From Dichetophora obliterata (taxonomy: Eukaryota > Arthropoda > Insecta > Diptera > Sciomyzidae), in assembly GCA_963920525.1 (NCBI GenBank), contig OY986435.1, forward strand, positions 219,627,899 to 219,691,898: 64,000 nucleotides of DNA, in the 5' to 3' direction. The translations under genes were made by a program, and so were the position numbers. The notes below the pieces were generated by a model. It searched no databases, was not told the origin of the DNA, and saw only the letters and a program-made list of their open reading frames with translations. This document shows positions 35,686 through 45,059 of the stretch, one piece after another. The stretch's first letter is position 1. Every line of letters begins with the position of its first letter.

Positions 35686-37347
35686 CAACGGTGGGCAAAT
35701 AAGGCTCTTTGAGCCGCCGTTAAGTAAGGTGCGCCTCTTTTTTATTTTGACATTTAAAAATATCTAAAAAAAGATTTAATTTCTGTCAAATATCATGGAA
35801 TTTCATGTTGTTCTATCGTTGTTGGACCAACGATTTGAAAAAAAATTTGATAATATGAACCTTGTTTTTCTTTACTGGATGTTATATTTAATTGTGTTAT
35901 ATTTTTTCATGATTCAATTACAAGTTAAGCTCCGATTGTAGAGATGTCACACAAAAGTGTAGCAAGGTGTCAAAGTCAGCTGTTCGAATTGTAGTTTTTC
36001 TAGTTGTTGGCAGTCGATGGAGATAATCACTACGAATAGTTTTTAGTTTTTACAGTAATGTTTGAAAGGCTGTTACTTCTTGAAAGAGCATAGTTTCGGT
36101 ATTTTAAAAAAAAACATTTAAAAGCTTGAAGTTTCTAGTTTAACGGTGGGAGACAATTTCGAAATTTCTGATTCTTTGATGCAAAATTTTAATAAGAAAA
36201 TAACAAACGTATTCTGTAATCATCAATAATTGATGTTTAAGCCTAGTACTCTGTTCGTTTACGTGAAATTTTGCTGGCAACATCTATTTATTTGTTGCGT
36301 GAAATTTCTGACTTAAAGTTTGTTGCGAGGAGTTCCTATGGCAACGTTTCTCAGAGAGACTCAGAAAATAAGTTGGGAGATTTCATATGATCTCTCTCTT
36401 TTCACTTCAAAATAAATAGGCAGTACAATTAAATTGTCGTAAAAAAATGTTGCTCAGAAACATGTTGCGATAATTTCACGCAGCGGAACACAGTACTGCT
36501 CTGACGAACAAGTTGTGAAAATTTCCATACTTGTTTCGCAGCTGTCACTTTTTGTATGGTGATTTGAGTGAAATTTCACATGAAACTGAACAGAGTACTA
36601 TGCTTTAAGAAGCAATAAGCGTGCTCCCCATTCAAAGTTTGACGATTCAGACCGAAAAAACATCTAAGCCGATCCGGACTAAAACTAGTCAGGGATTTTA
36701 GGATATCTGGAATATGATAGGCCTTTTATGCAATAATTGCAAAATAAGAGTTGATTTGTTAAAACACCCAAAATATTAATTTTTTCAAACTGAAATTAAG
36801 GATTCAAAAATTAAAAATAATAAACGAATGAATAGCTTTTGTAGGAAATTTATTTTGGTCTTATGAACCGTACTTTAATTTTCCGTGCGATCATTAGTTG
36901 CTGAGATATCGATGATTTATCCTTTGGAAAATCTATCCTTTTCTATTCAAAGTCGGTTATCTTAACGAAAAATTGATTTAGAAAAATTTAAAATAAACCA
37001 AATTTAAGCTAAAGGAAGATGCTAACTAACTTTGTTCTTTGATTTTTCTTAGGATTGTGCCATAATCGTAGCTGATGAAATATTTTGACCAAAAGGCTGT
37101 CAAACTAGAAACTTCAAAGCTTTAAAATAATTTTTTTTAAGTCCCGTTACGATCATTTTTTTAAGAAGTTACAGCTTGTCAAAAATAACTAAAAAAAATT
37201 ACAGGTTTTTCTGCTCCCTTAATTTTTTTGCTGACTTTATTAAAATTTGTTTAGTTTTTTTTCTTTATTTGAAGTACGGTGTGGCTCTTTGGAAGGTATT
37301 GAAAATCTTAATGTGGCTCTTATTGGTCTCACTCGTGCCCACCCCTG
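35686..37347. mobile_element. hAT element with CAACGGTGGGCA / CAGGGGTGGGCA ends
   Basis: The left end CAACGGTGGGCAAATAAGGC and the right end, in reverse complement CAGGGGTGGGCACG, are hAT-type terminal repeats. The flanks ATGTATAA (35678-35685) and ATATATAA (37348-37355) match at 7 of 8 bases. AAGCTTGAAGTTTCTAGTTT at 36122 is mirrored near 37100, so it is strongly palindromic. No transposase is visible. A second MITE sits inside (36244-36600). Confidence 0.88.
36244..36600. mobile_element. MITE with TAGTACTCTGTTC ends, inside the hAT element
   Basis: TAGTACTCTGTTCGTTTACG at the left is mirrored by GAACAGAGTACTA at the right, followed inwards by GTGAAATTT on both sides. TTGTTGCG and GTGAAATTTC words recur in the 357-bp body. 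There is no ORF. Confidence 0.82.
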
Positions 37348-37940
37348 ATATATAACAATAAATTCAATAGAAATGGAAAAATTTCTTAATGAAATTGCTT
37401 TCATGGCAAGAAGTCTGCATTTTACAAAGATTGGCAGGAACTCCTTTCGTCTGGTTGTCGATCAGGCTGTCTGACTGTCTGACTGTTTGTATTTGAGTGT
37501 CTCTTAACAGTTATTCGCATTCCTTCGAGAGTGTTGAGACTATATTAAAAAATTCTTATGGACTATCAGCTATCGAATGGCAACCACTTCTAGCCGTTGA
37601 TGATGATGATTATGATGGCACAAACAACATAGTTCACTTAAAGTTATAGCTCAAGAATAGCAAAAACAACGCATTAATTTGATTAACGTAAGGATGTGCG
37701 CTAGATTTACCCGATGAAATGCTGGGAATTGTATTAAATCAATTAGTAATGATTTAATATGATAGAAATATTATTGAGAAAACATCTAGCTGGGATCATT
37801 TTATCAATATTTAAGTTTTTTAGTTCTTAAAAAGATGTTGGTGTTAATGTTACTAACACTATACATTAAGAATAGCATGCGAAATTAAGTAATTCGTATT
37901 AAATTAACTTTAATTCAAAACATTTTATTTTTTATTTTAG

Positions 37941-38187
37941 GTTGGCGCCTATTGTTATGCCGAACTTGGTACAATGATCACAAAGTCTGGTGCTGATTAT
38001 GCGTATATAATGGAAACTTTTGGCCCTTTCATGGCTTTTATTCGTCTCTGGATTGAATGCATGATTGTGCGTCCATGTTCACAGGCCATTGTTGCACTTA
38101 CATTCAGCGTCTATGTGCTAAAGCCATTCTTTCCGGAATGTCAACCACCTGAGGACTCGGCACGTCTGTTGGCCGTTTGTTGTATAT
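37941..38187 (+). CDS. SLC7 amino-acid transporter light chain, exon 2
   Basis: Encodes residues 91 to about 172 of the transporter begun at 20288. The acceptor is TTTATTTTAG|GTT (phase 0) and the donor is T|GTAAGT at 38188 (phase 1). It starts [20 protein letters not shown], the conserved stretch between membrane segments 2 and 3 of LAT-type carriers, then [20 protein letters not shown] for segments 3-4. The extracellular loop [16 protein letters not shown] carries Cys157. It sits where vertebrate light chains have the cysteine that forms the disulfide to the CD98 heavy chain. That suggests this fly protein also works as a heteromeric transporter. The following segment, LLAVCCI, is cut by intron 2. 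There is no frameshift or stop. Confidence in the family is high; the exact substrate is not shown by this part. Confidence 0.95.
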
Positions 38188-39329
38188 GTAAGTTAAACAA
38201 ATATTTCACTTAAATAAAATTACATTTCTCTGGGTGACAAGGATAATGCAACTACCCAGTAGTTCCAGTCTTAAAGGAATCTCAAACGAACCATGTACTA
38301 TTTTTCTTGATCCTTGGCGAAACATGCTGATTTGTCCATACATTTCACTGACGAAAATTTTATATAAATGTTCCAAATTCATGCACGAACCCAATATCGA
38401 AAGTTTCGTTAATGAACAATAAACAGATATGTAAGGAAATTTTGTTAACGAATTGAAAACGTTTAATAAAATTCGAGAAGGAATGCTGTACAGAAATGTT
38501 GAAGAAGTTTGGTTTTTTTTATATCCCACAAATATAGCTCAGGAGAAAAATGTATGCCATTTTTGGAATCTACACCTCAAAATACATTAAAAGCAGTGCA
38601 TGGGCTAGGTTAAGGTTGCGGTAGGTCTTTAGACCAACCCACTTAGACCATATCATTGGCTAATTGTGGTACTACAGAATGGAAGAAGGGAGTCATCAAG
38701 TGAAACTTTTGTATAGAATGTTCTTAATGTAGCAGAAGCTGTAGAAATATGTGTTATTAAATCTGAAGCAAGTGTTATGCCTTGACCTCAGTCAAATCAA
38801 GTTACTACTCTCCACATACTTCTCCTACCACCGCCAACTACAACTTTTCATCATAAATTTATGTGTTCTTGATCTATTCTTAATTTCAATTTATCTTTTT
38901 TGAATTTCAATTGAGCTTCTCTAAATTCTAACACGCATCCGTCGTTAACAAAAAGTTACGAAAGAATCGCTTGTAATTCTAATGCAACATAGGAAAAATG
39001 GAAATGGAAGGTATTTGTTTATTTTTTTATTTTTGCTTGACACAATATTGATATAAATAGTAAAAAGTACTTAATGCAGTATTTTTATTCAGTTTATTAT
39101 TGATATAAAAAATGAAAAAAGATGTTATTGAAATTCAGTGCAAAAAACAGATTAGAACTAGATAAAAAGTATATATTAAGAAATCATTATGCTCCACATG
39201 TTTTGCATACACTGAAAAGGTGCTGCGGACAAACTTTATGTTGGCATTCCGCACTTGTGGGCATATGTGGCACCTTGCGCTCTTCTTTGAAGGCGTATTA
39301 TGCTCCAAGCGGTGCCTCAATTGTGACAC
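38188..39329. other. Start of intron 2, nothing firmly recognised
   Basis: The first base is the GTAAGT donor of exon 2. The rest is AT-rich. A 107-residue frame on the minus strand (38206-38529) has no motif and looks like chance. Confidence 0.5.
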
Positions 39330-40544
39330 TTATGACGGTGGTGGTGGAACGCCACGAATTTCATTTACTACCGATAAAGCTGACGTACTTCTCGGTGTGC
39401 GCTCCAGATGCTCAACCTGTGGTACCACAAGCGAATGGCCAAGTTCCAGCAAAAATAGTCGCCATCGAAAGCTCTTTTTCGTATAATTCCAAAGAGGATT
39501 CATACTAATAAAGAGCACATATGCATTCAACGCTGAGATGTCGAGCATGTTGCAAAAGACTGCAACGGGCCATCGATTTACTTTACGCTAACAGCGATAG
39601 ATCTCCACCATCTCATCCCTTATATCCACACAACATTTTTTTGCACTGTAAAAGTTGATTATTTGTGGTTTCTTTTGAACGTCGTTCTCAGTCACTTTCT
39701 TTTTCTTGTACATAATGCTCAGAAAAGTTGCAAAGCGATCTCTCTTTGTGACATAAGAAATCAAAGTGGCACCTAGACAGTGGCCGAATGTGTAATAGAG
39801 GAAGAAGTTCCTTGCGATTTTTGCGTTATGTTTCAACTATTGTCATATGCCGTTGATTCAGTTTCACTTCAGTTTCCAAGGCCATGGGATGTAAAAATAT
39901 TGTCGCAGGTCACATTCCTTCCTTTCAGCCCTTCTGTGAGCTGCAAAACAACCCGTTCACCCTGGTTGATCTCAGGAGCACAATTACGGTCTCAACCAAT
40001 ATAAGCCACAATATCATGAACATAGTACATATCAACATCACAGAGCACCCAATGTTTGATGCCATATTTACATGCCTTCGAAGGAATGTATTGAGTGAAT
40101 GGACAGCGGTCACGAAGAGGCAATAATTGCTCATCAACAGTTACACTTGCACCTGGTGTATATGCCAATTTTAACCGGTGAGCCCATTTATCAAATATAG
40201 TGCAAATCGGTGCTAATTTATCGCGAGCACGAACATTTTGTATTTCTTCACGATCATCAAAGCGTAGACATCGAGTAATTTTTTATATTGCTCTAGCGAC
40301 ATTGTCGCTGCGAATATTGGTCGTCAAGTATTTGCATTCCACAACTCACTAACACATTCACCATGTGAAAGGTATACATCTGCAAGCTACAAGCAGTAAA
40401 AACCTTTAGTAAGCACACATCGTACGAATATCAACATTCTTAAAGGTAGTTTCATATTTACGTGAGCCAACTTATACGGTCCTATCAACAACAATTTGCT
40501 CAAAGGGCTCGGTGAACAAGAGAAAAGCAGACAAAGGGTCGACA
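39330..40544 (-). pseudogene. piggyBac-like transposase pseudogene, main part
   Basis: On the minus strand, from 40544 downwards and across frameshifts, the order is that of piggyBac transposases. It starts DPLSAFLLFTEPFEQIVVDR, then TMSLEQYKKLLDV and LRFDDREEI. GASVTVDEQLLPLRDRCPFT (first catalytic Asp, about 40145) follows, then YIPSKACKYGIKHWVLCD, VTCDNIFTS (second Asp, about 39890), KKPQIINFYSAK and CVDIRDEMVEIYRC (third Asp region, about 39620). The end is MLDISALNAYVLFISMNP and FLLELGHSLVVP. The Cys-rich tail is not resolved. Several stops (for example after YIG) make it inactive. Confidence 0.9.
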
Positions 40545-40818
40545 CAGCGCACTATGGTCCAGAAATTGGATTTTGCGGAATAAAGTCGAAAATTTTTTTA
40601 TAAGTTTTTGTAAAAATAAATAAGCAAGATTATTAAGAAAACTTCAGAGAATATTATTCCAAAAAAAAAATACTCAGGTGGCAACACCGTTTTTTATACG
40701 AGCTATGAAAGTTGACTCAAAGTTTTGCGCCAATTTCATTATGAACAGCTGTGCCAATAAGTAATAACAAAAGTCGTGTGCTTCTTGTGTCCAATTGTCT
40801 AAAAGTAAAAACTTTGCT

Positions 40819-40837
40819 ATGAATAGTAACAATAAAG
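40819..40837 (+). CDS. Transib transposase, proposed exon 1
   Basis: ATG at 40819 opens MNSNNK and the frame would stop soon after. A GTATTT donor at 40838 joined to the acceptor GATTGTTTTTAG at 41092 yields MNSNNKGSITLKNC in the transposase frame. There is no ATG in frame near 41093, which is why a short first exon is proposed. The donor is weak, so the 255-nt intron is an inference. Confidence 0.55.
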
Positions 40838-41092
40838 GTATTTTAATACGGAAAAAGTGAAAAATTGTATTTTATTTGTTAAGTTGTTTTTATAATTTCG
40901 TGATTTGTGTTAGTTACTTTTTTTACAAAAAATTACAAATTGTGTTTGTCTTTCGTGGAGTAGAAGTAGCGTGCTTGTCATGGATTGTGGAAAAGTAATA
41001 TATGTGGTCGATGGTCATACTGTGTAGTTTCTTACGAATATAATTTCAGCTGCGCCAACTTGCGCCTAAAGACCAAATTTGATTGTTTTTAG

Positions 41093-43307
41093 GATCAATA
41101 ACGCTGAAAAATTGCGATATTTTTAATATTTGGATGGAGAACAAAGACGCTGGCGCTGTATATGATTGGGTTGTTGCAAAATTTAAAAACAGCACTTGTA
41201 AAGAAGAAGATATGACACAGATAAAAGCAAAAGTTAAGAATTTTTGTGCTTATGCTAATCAAAAATGGCAGAAAAGTGGCCGCAGCTTCGCGAAGTTACA
41301 GCAAAGTGAAAAGAAGTGGTTGGAGTGTGAGGCAGAATTTTTGCCACAACAACTGAAATTAAAAGGGCGCCCACAACTTCCATATCATGTAGTATGTGAT
41401 CGACAAAAACGGAAAATTGCTTCTAAAGTGTCGTCACAACAACAAAACAATACTTCGTTATTGCTCCATGCAGCATCAATCTCGGCGAGAGCTGCGAATG
41501 AAAATGATCTTCGATATGTACTGAAAGAAGCAAGATCATCTCCATCTCGGCCAACCAAAATTAGGAAATTACTTTCTTCAGATGTAGGAGCCCCATTGCC
41601 ATTGTCACCTGAAGAAGCTTTAGCATTTTTTTTAGAAAATGATTTAAGCAAGCAACAGTATAACAATATTCGGCAGCTTAGCAAGTCACGCAACTGTGAT
41701 ATATACCCCACTTACAATAAATTGCTTGAGTGTAAAATGAAATGTCGACCAGATGGAATAAAAGTAACAGAAACATCAGCATATGTCCCATTACAAAACT
41801 TGGTCGACCACACGGTAAAGAGAATCTTGTTGCATCAAGAAGATATTTTATTTCATTTAGCAGGGATCAATGAAGCTACCTTTATATTAAGTTATGGATT
41901 CGACGGTTCAAGTGGACATAGCTTGTTCAAACAAAAATTTTGCGAAAAACCTCCAGAGTCTTTCGATCAATCCTTATTCGTAACATTGATCATCCCACTA
42001 AAATAATGGCGCCACATAATCATATAATTTGGTATAATCACGCTCCTCAATCAGTGAGATTTTGTAGGCCACTTAAAATAGAATTTGCTAAGGAAAGTAA
42101 GAATCACATCTTAAGTGAAAAAAGACGTTTAGATCTTGAAATATCGAATCTGAAACCATTGCAATATAGCTTACCAGATGGTACAAATTTTGTCATAAGT
42201 TACAACCTCAACATGACTCTGATTGATGGCAAGATGTTAAATGTGCTGACACAAACAAAATCTACACAAGTTTGTTCAATATGCGGAGCTGGGCCCAAAA
42301 ATTTTCTATCAATAAAGGACTTGAAATCAGCAACCTTTCAGCCTAATCAACATGCTTTAAAATACGGTGTAAGTCCATTACATGCATGGATTCGTTGCTT
42401 TGAATTTGTGCTTCACCTTTCCTACAAACTTGGTTTGAAAAAGTGGCAAGTTAGAACTAAAGAAGACAAACAGCATGTTGAGGATAGGAAGCGTGAAATT
42501 CAAAATAATTTCTGGGAACAACTAGGTCTACATGTTGACATACCAAAGGCAAATGGAAGCGGTAATACAAATGACGAAAATACTGCGAGGAGAGCATTTT
42601 TTAATTCCGAATCATTTGCTTCCATTACTAAAGTTGATGTAAGCTTTCTGAAACATTTGCACATTATATTAGTAACTATTTCTTGTGAATATGAAGTAAA
42701 TTCAGAACTGTTCGATAAATACTGTACGGAAACTGCTAACTTGTATTTTGAGCTTTACCCATGGAACCCAATGTCAGCTACCCTGCATAAAATTTTAGTG
42801 CATTCTTCACAAATTATAGAAGCTTCAGTGTTGCCTCTTGGAGCCTTAGGTGAAAATGCTTCCGAAGCACGAAATAAAATATATAAAAGAGATCGAATTT
42901 TTCATGCTAGAAAGGATTCTAGATTACATAATATGGCTAATGTTTTCAATAGAGCTATGGACTCCTCTGATCCGTTGTTGTCTACCTTACGGAGGCAGTG
43001 TAAAAACAACTATAAGTTACAGCTGCCATGTGAAGTTATCGCTCTTTTAAAAATGCCTAATATCACCAGTGACTGCGTACCATCTACATCAAAGGCAGCA
43101 CTAAGTGAAGCAACTTATGATTCTGATGAGGAGGAAATTGAATTGTTTTCATATTCTTTTGAATTGGAGGCTGACCACACATTGAATAACTTTGATGGTA
43201 AATTATTAATATCACGAACAAGGCCAGCAATGTGTATAAGTATTATAATTTCTCTTTTCAGATTAATAGGTCCTCACCACACAGTCTCTTGTTATATTGG
43301 CTATTAA
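41093..43307 (+). CDS. Transib (RAG1-superfamily) transposase, one frameshift
   Basis: DDE transposase of the Transib/RAG1 core superfamily, which cuts at its own CACTATG-tipped ends. The N-terminal 270 codons include a basic region and KGRPQLPYHVVCDRQKRKI. The first catalytic Asp lies in SYGFDGSSGHSLFKQKF (codon 41902). A frame slip follows within CCACTAAAATAATGG at about 42000. The second frame gives SVRFCRPLKIEFAKE, the second Asp in MTLIDGKMLNVLT (42225), a zinc CxxC in CSICG (about 42273), HxxxxH in LHKILVHSSQIIE, and Glu in GENASEARNKIYKRDR (42864). Asp-Asp spacing is about 108 codons, as in RAG1 (D600-D708). The C terminus, after about 43080, is acidic. One missing A in a short A run would explain the break. 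Confidence 0.92.
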
Positions 43308-43474
43308 AAATAATAAATATGGTTCAAAATTCTTGTATCAACTCAATAAAAAAAAGCTGTTGAAATCTTTTACAGCAGTACTATAGAAACTGCATTTGTA
43401 TCTTTAAGCGCATAAAATTAAAGCGTGGTGAATAGTTTGGCTCACATTAACTTTTCATTTTGTATGGAAGCGTT

Positions 43475-43710
43475 ACAAAAAAGTGGGCGGACCACGCCCA
43501 ATTCCTTCTATAACTTTTTTTCAATTATAAATAACTCATGAAAAATTAAAACGAGTCTCGCAACTCCAACTATTAAATAATTTTTTTTATACGAAGAAGT
43601 GGGCGAACCACGCCCATTTTTTCTATGACACGTTTTTTTTTACTTATAAATACCTTATGCAAAAAACAAAATTGTTATCTCAACTCCAACTATTTTATTC
43701 CTCAAAATTT
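43475..43710. repeat. Two-unit tandem repeat in the Transib 3' non-coding part
   Basis: AGTGGGCGGACCACGCCCA at about 43481 recurs as AGTGGGCGAACCACGCCCA at about 43599. The shared downstream order is TTCTAT..TATAAATA..ATGCAAAAA..CAACTCCAACTATT. The unit is about 118 bp and contains the hairpin GGGCGNNCCACGCCC. It lies next to the right terminal repeat and may be a subterminal binding region. Confidence 0.85.
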
Positions 43711-43728
43711 GAAATCTGGACCATAGTG

Positions 43729-43830
43729 CAGCGTGATGACGCAAACACAGTCGCACCTAAAGCATACACAATACCACAATATCAAATTGACACAAACGAC
43801 GTATGCGTGTTAATTAGAATTTCTGAAATT
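43729..43830 (-). pseudogene. piggyBac-like transposase pseudogene, upstream part
   Basis: On the minus strand, YCGIVYALGATVFASSRC runs up to the Transib target duplication. With one copy of CAGCG removed it continues in frame into VDPLSAFLLFTEP at 40544. The piece is therefore the same piggyBac-like gene, split by the Transib insertion. One stop (before YCG) is present. Confidence 0.82.
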
Positions 43831-43899
43831 CAATGAACCTTTTTTTAATTTCAAATGGAATTTCTGAATTTTGCAAACATTAACTAAGAGCAGATTTTT

Positions 43900-45059
43900 A
43901 TCTAGAGGCCCAAAATCAAGGTGATGTTCTTAGTTTTTTTTTTTTCATAGAAAGAAGTAAACGAACACCTCGTCTTTGGCAGTTATTTATTGATTCTAGA
44001 GCATCCAATACCGGAGTTTTCTTAGTCCTGACAGTGCCAGGATTGCAAGGCTTAAGATTCTGGAATTTTCGAGATCCCAAAATATTCCAACAAAAAATAC
44101 TAACCATAGAAAAAATGTATGTGATTTAAAAAACTTTAAAACAAAAGCTTTTCGTTAACTGTAAAATAACACAATGGGCCTTACCAATAGTCATTTTTAT
44201 GTCGACTCTAAATTTAGTGTAAGCTTTTTGACAACAAATTTTATAGAAATAATGTCAGAAAAGCTCACACTAAATTTAGAGTAGGCATTTTATCGACTTT
44301 TAGTACGGCCCAATGTGTGAAACACATGATATTTCCCAAGAAATTTTGAAATGTGATTTTAAAAATACGAAAATAAAAATCTTATTTTACTAGCTGTACA
44401 AAATATGTATGACGTGATACTACCTTAGAAATACCAAAATGTGATTATTAAAAATTAAAAAAAAAACTTCCTTAAACAAAATATAACAAAATTCTTACTT
44501 AGAAATACTGATCCTTCCTTAGAAATACTGAAATGTGATTTTAATAATTCTAAAACACAAATCTTTTTTAACTAGCAAAATATGACGCGAAAAAGCTAAA
44601 AATATAAACCTTTCTTGACCTAACTGTACAAAATATTACAAAATACCAACTTAGAAAAACTAAGATGTGATCTTATAAAATTAAAAAAAAAATCTTGAAC
44701 AAACTATCACAAAAATACTAAAATTGTTAAACTATTTTTTTTTAAAAATAATTTTATGAACCTTCTGAATGATCCCATTTAATTATTTTTTTAATCTTTG
44801 TTTTTCAGAAATAAGCAATAAATACTATCCAAACATTTAATCGAAACTGCTTTTTTAGTTTTTTAAAATCTTCTGCAATTGTAATTGCAATTTGTATTGT
44901 AAAAAAATATAACTGCTTTGAATCTTCATATTACGTTTTTCAAAAAATTCTTTTTCTAAGGTTTGTCAAACCCGGGACTAGTCTCGAGATCTCGGGATTG
45001 TGTTTTTCAAATCCCGAAATTCCGGGATTGACGAAGCGTCCCGAAATTGGATGCCCTAA
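43900..45059. repeat. Fragment of the TAGGGC..CCCGGGAT repeat family
   Basis: The right side (44950-45059) contains ACCCGGGACTAGTCTCGAGA, ATCTCGGGATTG, AATTCCGGGATTG and ends GGATGCCCTA, the mirrored form of the hAT-like ends at 9635 and 51760. The left limit is not clear; TAGAGGCCCAAAATC at 43903 is a weak candidate. No transposase is visible. 44100-44900 contains repeated AGAAATACTGAAATGTGATT-type words. Confidence 0.5.

Larger units (their letters stand above)
40550..43728 (+). mobile_element. Transib transposon, both ends and 5-bp target duplication present
   Basis: The left end is CACTATGGTCCAGA and the right end, in reverse complement CACTATGGTCCAGA, a 14-base exact match. The CACTATG tip is of the Transib type, itself similar to the V(D)J heptamer CACAGTG. 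The 5-bp GC-rich duplication CAGCG flanks both ends (40545-40549 and 43729-43733), as expected for Transib (5-bp duplications). The 3,179-bp element carries one transposase gene reading left to right, and is inserted in a piggyBac-like pseudogene. Confidence 0.96.

Noticed and set aside
38206..38529. 107-residue minus-strand frame just after exon 2
   Set aside because: It overlaps the splice donor region of intron 2 and shows no domain; likely chance.
39220..39486. Plus-strand Cys-rich frame (CSTCGTTS..)
   Set aside because: It is the shadow of the piggyBac-like pseudogene on the other strand.
41385..41711. 108-residue minus-strand frame within the Transib gene
   Set aside because: Antisense shadow of the transposase.
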